Counted from the stretch's first letter, positions 42,515 to 51,415 are shown. The stretch is 64,000 bases of DNA from Pantanalinema rosaneae (GCF_050753385.1 NZ_JBLZFZ010000003.1:124001-188000); one strand, 5' to 3'. Program-made: numbers and translations. The notes: a model not told the origin generated them from the sequence alone.

Positions 42515-42697
42515 GGTGATATCGGTTTAATCATCATGGCGATCGCCCCTAATCAGGGGCAGCGATCCTGAAGTAAACCTTGAAATTATCGAGGTTTGAC
42601 GCTCTGTCGCTTGCTTTGGGGCAGTTAAATCGCTACACCGTTGATATAGATACCTGCTTGAGGCTTGATTTATTTCTTTTGGATTTAATTTTTTGTC

Positions 42698-44143
42698 ATG
42701 ATCGATTTGCTGTCCAATACGGTTGCACTGTCACGAATCCAATTTGCGCTAACTGCAATTTTTCATATGCTGTGGCCCGTCTTGACAACCGGGATGGGAA
42801 TTTATTTGGTAATTATTGAAGGGCTGTGGTTAAAAACGCGCAACTTGGATTACTATCACCATGCTCGGTTTTGGTCGAAGATCTACGTCCTTAACTTTGG
42901 GATTGGCGTAGCCTCCGGGCTACCAATGGCATTTCAGTTCGGCTTAAATTGGGCACCGTTTTCGGAAGCCGTCGGTGATTTTTTTGGCACCGTCCTGGGA
43001 TTTGAAGGCACGATGGCGTTTATGTTAGAGGCAAGTTTCCTCGGCATTATGCTGTTTGGCTGGGAACGGGTGCCCCCGGTCATTCACTTAATTTCCACGA
43101 TCCTGGTTGCCTTTGGCGCAAATTTATCCACCTTTTGGATCTTGTCAGCCAATTCCTGGCTCCAAACCCCTGCCGGTGGAACATTTGTCAACGGTAAATT
43201 TGTCGTCCAAGATTACTTCCAGGCGATCGCTAATCCGTTTATGGTCAATAGTTTCCTCCATATGTTTTTCGCGACTTTGGAGACTTCACTCTTTGTGATT
43301 GGTGGCATTAGTGCCTGGTATATCTTGAAGCAGCGGCAGCCTGAATTCTTTGCTAAGTCCCTAAAAGTGATTTTGGCTGTACTCATTCTCGTCGCTCCCC
43401 TGCAAGTCTTTGTTGGACATTTGAGTGCAGAGCAGGTCTATCACTACCAGCCTGCTAAGCTGGCGGCGATGGAAGCCCAGTGGGAGACTGTTCCGGCGGG
43501 TCAGCCTGCGGATTGGAGTCTGGTGGCGTTGCCCAATGATCAAGCCGAGCAGAATGATTGGGAGGTAAAAATCCCTGGGGCGTTGAGCTATCTCTTAGAA
43601 CTCAAACCCACGCTGGATCAACCTGTCAAAGGCTTAAGGGAATGGCAACCGGAAAATCGTCCTCACATGGTGGGTTTGATTTACTATTCCTTCCGCATCA
43701 TGGTGGCGATCGGATTATTTTTTGCCGCCCTCATGGGGATCAGTGTGCTCCAGTGGCTGCGCGGAAAGTTTGCCGCAGAGGCGATCGCCCAACAAAAATG
43801 GCTGATGCGTGCCTGGGTCCTGGCGGCTCCATTGGGCTATTTAGCCGTTGAAACGGGCTGGATTGTCCGCTGTGTTGGACGACAACCCTGGATCGTTTAC
43901 GGGGAACTCCGCACGGTTGACTCTGCCTCCAATTTACCCGCTGGTGAAGTCCTGTTCTCGTTGCTTGGTTTGACCAGCCTGTATCTGGTGTTTTTCATAG
44001 CCGCGCTGTACTTTGGTAGTCGGATTGTGCGAAAAGGTCCCAATCTAGAATTACCTGCTCCAGTATTTGGGAATCAACCCAAACTGGGGATCGAGCCAGC
44101 TCAACATGAACCTGATCACCGCCCTGCGGAGGCGCAACAGTAG
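42698..44143 (+). CDS. cydA: Cytochrome bd-type quinol oxidase subunit I
   Basis: This 481-residue membrane protein carries the hemes of a bd oxidase, which reduces oxygen with quinol and does not pump protons. His23 (IFHMLWPVLTTGMG) is the heme b595/d side ligand, and the GRQPW motif near residue 396 is the quinol-oxidase signature. The quinol loop is short, as in cyanide-insensitive and cyanobacterial types. It is followed by cydB after 9 bases. This is the first clearly metabolic gene after the mobile region. Confidence 0.95.
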   Translation: MIDLLSNTVALSRIQFALTAIFHMLWPVLTTGMGIYLVIIEGLWLKTRNLDYYHHARFWSKIYVLNFGIGVASGLPMAFQFGLNWAPFSEAVGDFFGTVLGFEGTMAFMLEASFLGIMLFGWERVPPVIHLISTILVAFGANLSTFWILSANSWLQTPAGGTFVNGKFVVQDYFQAIANPFMVNSFLHMFFATLETSLFVIGGISAWYILKQRQPEFFAKSLKVILAVLILVAPLQVFVGHLSAEQVYHYQPAKLAAMEAQWETVPAGQPADWSLVALPNDQAEQNDWEVKIPGALSYLLELKPTLDQPVKGLREWQPENRPHMVGLIYYSFRIMVAIGLFFAALMGISVLQWLRGKFAAEAIAQQKWLMRAWVLAAPLGYLAVETGWIVRCVGRQPWIVYGELRTVDSASNLPAGEVLFSLLGLTSLYLVFFIAALYFGSRIVRKGPNLELPAPVFGNQPKLGIEPAQHEPDHRPAEAQQ

Positions 44144-44152
44144 GAGGCAAGC

Positions 44153-45157
44153 ATGGAACCTTTACAGCAGTTTTTGCCTCAAGTCTGGTTTTTTATTCTG
44201 GGCTTGTTTTTATTTCTCTATGTCCTGCTGGATGGTTTTGATCTGGGGGTTGGGATTCTCTCCCTTACTGCCACCAATGAGGACCGGCGCAGTATCTTGA
44301 TGACTAGTTTGGGTAATGTGTGGGATGCCAATGAGACCTGGCTAATTTTGATGGGCGGTTCGCTGTTTGGGGCATTTCCCCTGGCCTATGCCACCATTTT
44401 GAATGCCTTGTACCTCCCTGCGGTCATTATGGTCGTGGGCTTAATTCTGCGAGCCGTTTCGTTTGAATTTCGGGAAAATGCCGATCGCAAATTCATCTGG
44501 AATATTGCCTTTGGTGTCGGAAGTTTCTTGGCGGCATTAGGGCAGGGTTTTGCATTGGGCAGTGTGTTTGAAGGCATTACGGTAGATGCGTCCGGACATT
44601 TTGCGGGTGGAATTTGGGATTGGTTGACCTGGCGCTCGGTCGTGGTGGCGCTGACCTTGATTCAGGCGTATGTGTTGGTCGGCTCGGCTTACCTGATCTT
44701 GAAAACTTCTGGAGAATTGCAAGAAACCCATTACAAAACGGCGACGATCGCTGCCTGGACAACCTTTGCGGGTGCAGTTTTCATTACCATCAGCACTCCA
44801 GCTTTTTCAGAACAGGCGCGATCGCAGTTGTTCACGGCACCGCTGGTGTATATCTTTGGCTTAATTCCCCTCTTAGGTGTTTTACTCATTGGTCTGCTGT
44901 TGCAGAGCTTGAAACGGCGGGAAGAAGTGACACCACTGATCTGGACATTTCTGCTATTCTCGCTCTCATTTATCGGATTGGGGTTTGTTATTTTCCCTAA
45001 AATCATTCCCCCCAGCATCACCATCTATCAAGCCGCTGCTTCTCCCAGTTCGCTCGTTTTTATGCTGACCTTTATTGGCTTTTTGATTCCAATTCTGTTG
45101 GCTTACACAATTTATAACTATGTCGTGTTTCGCGGCAAAGTTGCAGGCGATTATTAG
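44153..45157 (+). CDS. cydB: Cytochrome bd-type quinol oxidase subunit II
   Basis: This 334-residue protein has eight to nine membrane segments. The LLDGFDLGVGIL and NVWDANETWLI motifs (about residues 22-33 and 57-67) are typical of CydB. It forms the heterodimer with CydA and is translated 9 bases after it, with an AGGAGG-like site. A hairpin after the stop (45165-45187) ends the operon. Confidence 0.95.
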   Translation: MEPLQQFLPQVWFFILGLFLFLYVLLDGFDLGVGILSLTATNEDRRSILMTSLGNVWDANETWLILMGGSLFGAFPLAYATILNALYLPAVIMVVGLILRAVSFEFRENADRKFIWNIAFGVGSFLAALGQGFALGSVFEGITVDASGHFAGGIWDWLTWRSVVVALTLIQAYVLVGSAYLILKTSGELQETHYKTATIAAWTTFAGAVFITISTPAFSEQARSQLFTAPLVYIFGLIPLLGVLLIGLLLQSLKRREEVTPLIWTFLLFSLSFIGLGFVIFPKIIPPSITIYQAAASPSSLVFMLTFIGFLIPILLAYTIYNYVVFRGKVAGDY

Positions 45158-45164
45158 AGCCTGA

Positions 45165-45187
45165 AAGCAGTTTTATGGAAACTGCTT
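45165..45187. terminator. Hairpin AAGCAGTTT-TATGG-AAACTGCTT between convergent genes
   Basis: A perfect 9-bp stem (45165-45173, 45179-45187) lies just after the cydB stop and includes the stop of the convergent gene. It can end transcription in both directions. Confidence 0.7.
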
Positions 45188-45622
45188 CATGCCAAATTCC
45201 GAGGGACGACGCTTTACAGCCGTGAATGCCTGTATCGGAGACATTTGTGGCACATGACAAAACCAATGCTCAGTTGGCATTGCTTGGGGATCATCGGGGA
45301 TAAACTGATCACTCCAGACAATTACAGCGATGAATTCTTGGCGAGGATGATAGCTTGCCAAGAGCGTAATCAGCTCTTTTTGCTGTTGCTCATAGGCTGC
45401 ATCCACTGATGGGAAAGAAGCGGAGTGATTGTCTTTGGCACAATACTGAATTCTGACTCGATCCATCGTTGTCGCTGAATTTAATACCAGAGCGACAAAT
45501 ATATAGCCTCGACCCTGATTTTGAAAGCCCTTCCAGGCAATCGCAGCCAGGATTGTTTCATAACTGTTCAATACTTGAACGGCTAAATTGTGTCGCCTTT
45601 GCATTTCTTCAGGTAATATCAA
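45173..45622 (-). CDS. Hypothetical protein, 149 aa
   Basis: This 149-residue soluble protein has no membrane segment. It has a beta-rich core (GRGYIFVALVL, RVRIQYC, FIAVIVWSDQFI) and conserved-looking DDPQAMPTEHWFCHVPQ. The family is not recognised. It lies convergent to cydAB and downstream of the TPR gene on the same strand, separated by 26 bases, so it may share that transcript. Confidence 0.6.
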   Translation of the reverse strand: MILPEEMQRRHNLAVQVLNSYETILAAIAWKGFQNQGRGYIFVALVLNSATTMDRVRIQYCAKDNHSASFPSVDAAYEQQQKELITLLASYHPRQEFIAVIVWSDQFIPDDPQAMPTEHWFCHVPQMSPIQAFTAVKRRPSEFGMKQFP

Positions 45623-45648
45623 CGGCGTAATCGTCCTCTCCTTACGAC

Positions 45649-46563
45649 TTATCCAATGGTGGACGGAGAAGCTTGGATTTTGTGGAGCAGATTGAGGGTC
45701 TGTCGATGGGCAGTGACGTTCCCTTGACTCAGGAACTGTTGAGCCGCCTGACGCAGATTCGCGATCGCTTTGTCCTGCTCTCCTAACTGATGCTGAATTA
45801 GCCCACGATTAAGATACGCCTGAGCATAGTCCGGATCAATCACCGTAACCTGACTAAAATCTTCTAGAGCCGCAGTTTCATTCCCCAAACGATGATAGGC
45901 GCAGCCCCGATTAAACAAAGCTCTGGCATCACTGGCATGATAGTGAATCGCTTGAGTTAAAGCCGCGATCGCCTCTCGATCTTGACCCAACATCAAGTAA
46001 GCCACTCCTTGATCGTTATAAATCAAAGTAAGGGACGCGGTATCGAGGGAGGAAACTTGTCGTAAGGCTTCACCATAGTCTACAACCGCTTCTCGATACT
46101 GACCTTGCTCGACGTATGCCAGCCCCCGATTGTAGTGCGCCCGATGGTCATGGGGTTTGATTTGAAGCAATTGGGTGAAGTCGGCGATTGCTGTTGCGTA
46201 TTCCCCTAGTCGATAGTGGGCGAGTCCTCGGTTTAGGTAGGCTTCGGCATTATTAGAAGTCAATGCGATCGCTGTTGTGCAATCTGCGATCGCACTTGGA
46301 TAATTTTGCAATTCAATATAACTTAAACAGCGATTTCCATAGGCTGCGCTGTAGTTCTCATTTTCTTGAATCGCCTTAGAAAAGGCTTCAACAGCAACGG
46401 AATAGTTTCCGTCATTGAATAAAGCAACGCCTTCCTGAAAATAGAGTTTTTCAGGACTTGGAATGCTTTGAGATGTGGCTGCAAATACAGGTGACACCAT
46501 CAGCAACAGCGAAATACTCACTGCAACCAAAAAACTGAGTATAGGCTGATAGAGGTGGATCAT
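45649..46563 (-). CDS. Exported tetratricopeptide-repeat protein
   Basis: This 304-residue protein has a signal peptide (SFLVAVSISLLLMVSPVFAA) and about six to seven TPR units (residues about 40-285, pattern of A-x-x-D-x-x-x-A-I and Y-x-N-R-G-x-x). TPR arrays bind other proteins; this one would act in the periplasm or thylakoid lumen. A long hairpin (46608-46639) lies just upstream of its start. Its partner is unknown. Confidence 0.85.
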   Translation of the reverse strand: MIHLYQPILSFLVAVSISLLLMVSPVFAATSQSIPSPEKLYFQEGVALFNDGNYSVAVEAFSKAIQENENYSAAYGNRCLSYIELQNYPSAIADCTTAIALTSNNAEAYLNRGLAHYRLGEYATAIADFTQLLQIKPHDHRAHYNRGLAYVEQGQYREAVVDYGEALRQVSSLDTASLTLIYNDQGVAYLMLGQDREAIAALTQAIHYHASDARALFNRGCAYHRLGNETAALEDFSQVTVIDPDYAQAYLNRGLIQHQLGEQDKAIANLRQAAQQFLSQGNVTAHRQTLNLLHKIQASPSTIG

Positions 46564-46607
46564 TTCCGTGCGTTCATCTTTGCATTCAAAGCAATCTCAA
46601 AGGCGAA

Positions 46608-46639
46608 GGAGATGATGCATTGGCTCCCCCATCATCTCC
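46608..46639 (-). terminator. Hairpin GGAGATGATG-N12-CATCATCTCC
   Basis: A perfect 10-bp stem lies between the membrane-protein gene (ends 46657) and the TPR gene. On the minus strand it is followed by only a weak T-run, so it may be a terminator, an attenuator or an RNA-processing site. Confidence 0.5.
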
Positions 46640-46656
46640 GCATCCTGATTCCTTCC

Positions 46657-47244
46657 TTAATGAGGGCGTGATACTACAAAATCACGTCTGAATGATGCAA
46701 TTAGCCACTGTCCAACCGTGAGAGTGATTGCCCAAAATAACTCTTTACTGAACATCCAACCAAAGACTTCAAATGTTAACCCATAGCCTCCCAAAGTATT
46801 CCAGAATACCGTGTGCAGCACTTCAACGATCATCAGCCCCAATAAACTCACCACGCTAACCCAAAGTAGATGTTCAAGGGGTGACTTTTGCATCAGCTTG
46901 GGCTTAATCGCGGCTAATCCCGTGGTCAAAACAATGCCCAACCCTGTAATCAACATCCAGATAAGGGATGCTATAAGGCCTGAATGGTTCGGGTCTCTGT
47001 AAATCTGAATCGAGTTGACAAACCAAACTAAGGTCATCACTCCGATCGCACGTTTAGGCAATAGTGTTGTTCCAGCAACAGCAGCTAACCCGACTAGAGG
47101 TGGATGAGAATCAATAATGCTAAGGATGATGCCAATCCCAATGAAAAGCAAAGACCAGAGCTGTTTGGGTGAATTCATCACAAAGTCTCCCCACTCTTGG
47201 GTTTCAGAAAGTGAGGTAGGGGGTAACACAGAAGAAAATTTCAT
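46657..47244 (-). CDS. Hypothetical multi-pass membrane protein, 195 aa
   Basis: This 195-residue protein has five likely membrane segments (about 30-50, 52-75, 90-110, 130-150, 165-185). The ATG at 47244 has a strong AAAGGAG site 5 bases upstream, so this start is preferred to the ATG at 47178. It lies between the TPR gene and the operator region at 47361-47455, which also serves the next gene on the other strand. The family is not recognised. Confidence 0.65.
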   Translation of the reverse strand: MKFSSVLPPTSLSETQEWGDFVMNSPKQLWSLLFIGIGIILSIIDSHPPLVGLAAVAGTTLLPKRAIGVMTLVWFVNSIQIYRDPNHSGLIASLIWMLITGLGIVLTTGLAAIKPKLMQKSPLEHLLWVSVVSLLGLMIVEVLHTVFWNTLGGYGLTFEVFGWMFSKELFWAITLTVGQWLIASFRRDFVVSRPH

Positions 47245-47360
47245 TCAGGCTCCTTTGAGGAAATTGACACATCGTGTACCACCCTAACTGCGTCGATTAA
47301 TTTCTATCTGTACTTTAGAAAAAGGTACCTTCGCTTAAGATGACCAATCAATATGGATTC

Positions 47361-47455
47361 GTCAAAAGACTGATTGTCAAACATGACAATATATTTACAA
47401 GACAAAATTTAGCAAGACAAATCTGAGTCAGTATGACACTTTGTCTTTTGACAAA
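47361..47455. promoter_or_regulatory. Cluster of TGTCA/TGACA operators (BlaI-type), site 1
   Basis: GTCAAAAGAC (47361-47370), ATTGTCA-AACA-TGACAAT (47373-47390) and TTTGTC-TTTT-GACAAA (47440-47455) fill the divergent gap between two genes. The same GTCAAAAGAC word and TGACA/TGTCA pairs recur at 48980-49022. BlaI-family repressors bind such sites; an M56 (BlaR-like) protease lies between the two clusters. Confidence 0.65.
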
Positions 47456-47515
47456 CTTGAATCAGGCTTGTAAGTTAATCCAGGCCAACTCTGTTTAAGT
47501 TTTAGGCTGAATTGT

Positions 47516-47845
47516 ATGACTCGTGAACAACCGAAATCCAAGCGGTTAAAGCTTGTTGAGATAGGCATTGCACCTCACGATGGTATTTTCTCAATCGGAG
47601 TTTCTCCTCATGGATTAATTTCAATCGGTGCCATTCCTCATGGATTGATTTCGATTGGGTTTGTCCCAATGGGTGTCATTTCGATTGGGTTTGTCTCAAT
47701 GGGGCTGTTCAGTGCCGGAATCATCACAATGGGATTAGCCAGTTTCGGCAAAGTCAATATGAGCTTAAAACCGCTTAATCCAGTTGAGATGCAGCAGCAA
47801 CCCTCGGAGACAGAGATGAGTCCTCATCATCATATGTCTCACTAA
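47516..47845 (+). CDS. Small repeat protein with ISIG units, 109 aa
   Basis: Residues about 15-80 consist of six or seven 10-residue units of the form G-(L/I/V)-(I/F)-S-I-G-x-(I/V)-(P/S)-x (FSIGVSPHGL, ISIGAIPHGL, ISIGFVPMGV, ...). Such regular Gly/Ile repeats suggest a beta-solenoid or a membrane-associated sheet. The C-terminus is His-rich (HHHMSH) and the N-terminus is basic. Promoter operators at 47361-47455 suggest co-regulation with the terminal oxidase locus. A metal-related role is possible because of the histidines, but this is inference. Confidence 0.7.
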   Translation: MTREQPKSKRLKLVEIGIAPHDGIFSIGVSPHGLISIGAIPHGLISIGFVPMGVISIGFVSMGLFSAGIITMGLASFGKVNMSLKPLNPVEMQQQPSETEMSPHHHMSH

Positions 47846-47860
47846 TAAAGATAGGTCTCA

Positions 47861-48715
47861 CTAAAAAGCTGCATAGAAATGACAAACAATTGCAAGGAAC
47901 GGAATTAGCATCGGCAACAGTGCGCCCCATAGTTTCCAGCTAGACAGATTTATCGAGGTGGGTTCGCTGAGGAGTGCTTCAATTCTTTGAACCAAACGAC
48001 CTTGAGAGGAAGCCTGATTAAACGCAATATAGCCATCTTCAGGCAATAGAGGTGTATTTTGAGCCACCAAAACTAATGCTTCCGCCAGCAAGAGAGGATT
48101 GGTTTGCAGCGCAGCGTATTGATCGGCTCGCAATTCTCGTAACAACAGAAGCTCTTGCCAGATTGCTTCTGTTTCAGGTAGCCAACTTGTTGTTCGACGC
48201 ACCCACCCTAGCCAGAAGAACCAGAATGTATCTCGGTAGTGAGAGTGTGCTTGTTCGTGGGCGAGAACCGCTTCAAGATGGCACGGTTCTAGAACAGTGA
48301 ATAATCCTGTGCTAACCACCAGTAGCGGTCGCCAGAACCCGATTTGAGCACTGTAGGGCATAGAAAAATTAACAATCCGAGCGGTTGCAGTATACAGATT
48401 CATTTCAGGATAGAGATTCACCTGTTGAAGCATCCGTTTTCCACGCTGCATCAGATGCAACCAAAGCAGTAATGCCCATCCCAAAAAGACAACACAAACC
48501 GCGCAGCTCAACTTTTTGTCCCATGACCAGATCACAGAATAACTCAACATCTGCAAAGGAATCGAGATCGCAGTTGTCAAGAGTAGCAATGGAGGTAAAA
48601 GAAATTGCCTCAAGGCAGAGTACCAGCGATCGCCCCATTGCCCGTTTGACTCAATCCAAGTCATCCGCAGGAGCCAAGCCGATCCAACCGTGATCAGGAG
48701 TATCAATAGAGCCAT
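47861..48715 (-). CDS. M56-family membrane metalloprotease (BlaR1/PetP-like)
   Basis: This protein of about 284 residues has four likely membrane segments and the zinc motif HEQAH in LEAVLAHEQAHSHYRD (about residue 155). The downstream ELRADQYA supplies the third ligand (Glu or Asp). In BlaR1/PetP systems a signal activates such a protease, which cleaves a BlaI/PetR repressor. No BlaI-type gene is next to it, so the repressor must be elsewhere. Operator-like palindromes lie on both sides (47361-47455 and 48980-49022). ATG at 48715; a TTG at 48739 is possible. Confidence 0.85.
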   Translation of the reverse strand: MALLILLITVGSAWLLRMTWIESNGQWGDRWYSALRQFLLPPLLLLTTAISIPLQMLSYSVIWSWDKKLSCAVCVVFLGWALLLWLHLMQRGKRMLQQVNLYPEMNLYTATARIVNFSMPYSAQIGFWRPLLVVSTGLFTVLEPCHLEAVLAHEQAHSHYRDTFWFFWLGWVRRTTSWLPETEAIWQELLLLRELRADQYAALQTNPLLLAEALVLVAQNTPLLPEDGYIAFNQASSQGRLVQRIEALLSEPTSINLSSWKLWGALLPMLIPFLAIVCHFYAAF

Positions 48716-48979
48716 GGCAATCTTTCTGCGAGTCAGCAAGGTTGCTTGCCGCTTGAGAGGGGTGAAACCTAGAGCTAAATCAAATACTAAACAGCAAAAC
48801 TATCTCAGTCATATTGAAGAAATTGACTTTCAATCAATTATGACTCTCAGTTCAATAACTGAAATGATTTTGACTTGAAGCTGTTATCTTAAATGCTTGC
48901 TCTGAGATGTCAAACAAACAGCTTTAACTTCTATGCAACTTTTAATTTAGACTCAAAATTAATCAAAGATTTATAGGGA

Positions 48980-49022
48980 TGTCAAAAGACAATCTGTCTT
49001 ACATAAGTTTGACAGATTGTCA
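48980..49022. promoter_or_regulatory. Cluster of TGTCA/TGACA operators (BlaI-type), site 2
   Basis: Three overlapping or adjacent palindromes: TGTC-AAAA-GACA (48980-48991), AGACA-ATC-TGTCT (48987-48999) and TGACA-GAT-TGTCA (49010-49022). The GTCAAAAGAC core equals that at 47361. The cluster lies between the M56 gene and the alternative oxidase operon and may control both. Confidence 0.7.
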
Positions 49023-49112
49023 TACTTTCAAACATGAGATCGAGTCTTAAAAGAATCCTAAGAACCCATCTAGAAAGGGGGTTTACTGAGTAAGCTGCGG
49101 AAGAGTCAAACT

Positions 49113-49143
49113 ACTTTAGACTATTTCAATCGCAGTCTAAAGT
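49113..49143. repeat. Inverted repeat ACTTTAGACT-N11-AGTCTAAAGT
   Basis: A perfect 10-bp stem lies in the leader region of the oxidase operon, about 250 bases before its first ATG. No T-run follows, so an operator or leader hairpin is likelier than a terminator. Confidence 0.5.
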
Positions 49144-49389
49144 GACGATTGGCTCCCTCCAAAACAATGGAGTTCTTGTCGATTTTTAGTTTGACTAACC
49201 AAGAGGATAAGAGATAGGGGGCTGTAGCGAATATGGAAAATGTTGCAGGTGAGCAGGTTTTTACGATTCTAGTCCTTACCACGCTAGACTTTGTAATTTT
49301 TATTGAGTTGCTTTCAATGATACAGACTGATCTTTGTTTCGCGTTTTAGCTTTATCCTCAGTAGCGTTTTGCCGCTCTTCATTTTAACT

Positions 49390-49887
49390 ATGCTGGAGTA
49401 TCTTCCCCCACTTAATGATCACAACCTGCCTTATCCCGATACGATGCATCCGATCGTCGTGCATTTCGTGATTGCAATGGTGTTATTCGCGGTGTTCTGC
49501 GATGTTCTGGGCTATTTCACCCGCAACATCCGTTTTTACGAGGTGAGTTGGTGGAACTTATTTTTTGCAACCATCTCGATCTTTATTGCGATCATCTTTG
49601 GGCAAATTGAGGCAGGATTAGCAGAACCTTACGCCGCCGCCGAGTCAACCCTGAATTTGCATACGCTGTTGGGCTGGTCACTCTCTGGCATCATTGCCGC
49701 GATCACAGCATGGCGGTATGTCTTACGCTCTCGCAATCCGAAGGAGTTACCCATCCCATTTTTAGGGGTGGGCATTGTATTAGTAGGGATAGTTTGTGTT
49801 CAGGTTTATTTGGGGGATCTTCTGGTCTGGGTTTACGGACTGCATACAGTGCCAGTGGTGGAAGCAATGAAGCAGGGGGTGCTGTAG
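49390..49887 (+). CDS. DUF2231-like membrane protein, first copy
   Basis: This 165-residue protein has four likely membrane segments. The first motif is LPYPDTMHPIVVHFVIAMVLFAV, with His residues at the start of helix 1 as in DUF2231 proteins. A second DUF2231-like protein follows with a stop-start overlap, and the oxidase subunits follow that. Pairs of this type precede the alternative oxidase in many cyanobacteria, so a role in its assembly or in quinol/heme handling is likely. ATG at 49390 (a TTG lies at 49369). Confidence 0.8.
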   Translation: MLEYLPPLNDHNLPYPDTMHPIVVHFVIAMVLFAVFCDVLGYFTRNIRFYEVSWWNLFFATISIFIAIIFGQIEAGLAEPYAAAESTLNLHTLLGWSLSGIIAAITAWRYVLRSRNPKELPIPFLGVGIVLVGIVCVQVYLGDLLVWVYGLHTVPVVEAMKQGVL

Positions 49888-50492
49888 TGAGCCTGGATTT
49901 AATTGATCAACTCAGGGATCAATTAGGTGCCAATGGATTGCCCTATCCCATCCCGATTCATCCGAATCTGGTGCATTTGACTTTGGGTTTGTTTATTATG
50001 GCGATCGCCTTTGATATCGTCGGTGTTTTGTTTCCTCTAGAAAAACCCGTCTTTAAGTTTCTGGCCATTCCAACCACGCGATCTAACTTCTTTGACGTGG
50101 GTTGGTACAACATCGTCGCGGCTGCCACCGTTACTTTCTTTACCGTCGCCGCTGGTTTCTATGAAATCTTGCTGGCAACCCCTCCTGTGGATGTTACGAG
50201 TGCCTGGGGATTGCAGGCCATGGAAACGCTGCTCTGGCATGGAGTGGGCGGGGTGGTGCTGTTGCTATTGATTGTAGCAATGACTGTTTGGCGTGGATTT
50301 CAGCGGTTTATCTGGCGCAAAGACCAGGCACAGCAGGTGCAGTGGAGCTATCTCCTGGTGGGCTTGGGGATCTTTGTCTTGATGTTTGCCCACGGGACGC
50401 TGGGCGCACAGATGGCAGCGGAATTTGGTGTGCATATCACCGCCGATCGCCTGTTGCGAATCGGTGAGAATCCGAATTTGCTGTTGAAATGA
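49887..50492 (+). CDS. DUF2231-like membrane protein, second copy
   Basis: The GTG at 49887 overlaps the stop of the previous gene by one base and gives 201 residues; longer frames are out of context. The segment LPYPIPIHPNLVHLTLGLFIMAIAF parallels the first copy (LPYPDTMHPIVVHFVIAMVLF). Four membrane segments are likely. It overlaps the ctaC start by 4 bases. Confidence 0.8.
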   Translation: MSLDLIDQLRDQLGANGLPYPIPIHPNLVHLTLGLFIMAIAFDIVGVLFPLEKPVFKFLAIPTTRSNFFDVGWYNIVAAATVTFFTVAAGFYEILLATPPVDVTSAWGLQAMETLLWHGVGGVVLLLLIVAMTVWRGFQRFIWRKDQAQQVQWSYLLVGLGIFVLMFAHGTLGAQMAAEFGVHITADRLLRIGENPNLLLK

Positions 50493-51415
50493 TGGGACGC
50501 ATGAACATTCGCACAATTTTAACCTTAGGAGTCGTGGCAATTGCCCTTGCTCTCATCAGTTTATGGATGGGGCAGCAAGCGTATTCCTGGTTTCCCCCCC
50601 AAGCGTCCGCAGAAGCGGTGCTGGTGGATCAGTTGTTTAGCTTTCTGGTGACGCTGGGAACCTTTATTTTTCTGGGCGTGGTTGGGACGCTGACCTATGC
50701 CGTTCTGTTCCAACAGGCAGGTAAGTATGACTTTAGCGATGGCCCCCCTATTGAGGGCAATGTGCCCCTGGAAATCGTCTGGACAGCTATTCCTTTTGTC
50801 CTGGTGATCTGGATTGCGGGCTACAGCTATCAGATCTATGACCAGATGTCGATTCTGGGTCCGATGGAGCATGTGCACATGGGCATGGCAACAGCGGAAG
50901 CAGCCCCACTTGAGGAATCTCCCGATCAACCGTCGGTAGAACTCATTGACGTTTACGCACGGCAATGGGCATGGGAGTTCCATTATCCTCAACCCGCCAT
51001 CACCAGTACCGAACTGCATTTACCCAATCGTCAGCGGATCAAACTGGCACTGCATTCTGAAGATGTGCTGCATGGCTTTTTTGTGCCCGCCTTCCGTGTT
51101 AAGCAAGACATCATCCCTGGACAGGTGATTGAGTTTGAATTTACTCCGATTCGGGAGGGACGCTATCGCCTGCGAGATTCCCAGTACAGTGGCACCTATT
51201 TTGCCGCGATGCAAACCGATGTAGTGGTGGAGTCGCCGGAAGCATATCAGCAGTGGCTGGTAGCAGTGGCAACCCAACCTCCCGTTGCCGCTTATAACCG
51301 CGCCTTTGATGAATATCAGCGGGCCCACAATCCCATCAGTACAGGCTGGAAGATTGTCGAGCCTGTGCCTCCCCCGATCGTTAACTCTCCCAGTTTTCCA
51401 ACGAGTACCCCATGA
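50489..51415 (+). CDS. ctaC: Heme-copper oxidase subunit II lacking CuA ligands (alternative oxidase)
   Basis: This 308-residue subunit II has two membrane helices (about 10-30, 50-72) and a cupredoxin domain. The CuA loop, normally Cys-x3-Cys-G-x2-His-x2-Met, here reads DSQYSGTYFAAM, so both cysteines and the second histidine are lost. The first His (DVLHGFFVPAF) remains. Loss of CuA is a feature of quinol oxidases and of the cyanobacterial alternative respiratory terminal oxidase (ARTO), so quinol is the likely donor. Tight overlaps link it to the DUF2231 gene and to ctaD. Confidence 0.92.
   Translation: MMGRMNIRTILTLGVVAIALALISLWMGQQAYSWFPPQASAEAVLVDQLFSFLVTLGTFIFLGVVGTLTYAVLFQQAGKYDFSDGPPIEGNVPLEIVWTAIPFVLVIWIAGYSYQIYDQMSILGPMEHVHMGMATAEAAPLEESPDQPSVELIDVYARQWAWEFHYPQPAITSTELHLPNRQRIKLALHSEDVLHGFFVPAFRVKQDIIPGQVIEFEFTPIREGRYRLRDSQYSGTYFAAMQTDVVVESPEAYQQWLVAVATQPPVAAYNRAFDEYQRAHNPISTGWKIVEPVPPPIVNSPSFPTSTP

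Larger units (their letters stand above)
48740..49389. other. Regulatory intergenic region upstream of the oxidase operon
   Basis: This 650-base gap between the divergent M56 gene and the oxidase operon has no convincing gene. It is AT-rich and holds the operator cluster at 48980-49022 and the inverted repeat at 49113-49143. The promoters of both transcription units must lie here. Confidence 0.7.

Noticed and set aside
50489..51415. Ordinary cytochrome c oxidase subunit II
   Set aside because: The CuA cysteines and second His are missing in the expected loop, so a quinol-type enzyme is more likely.
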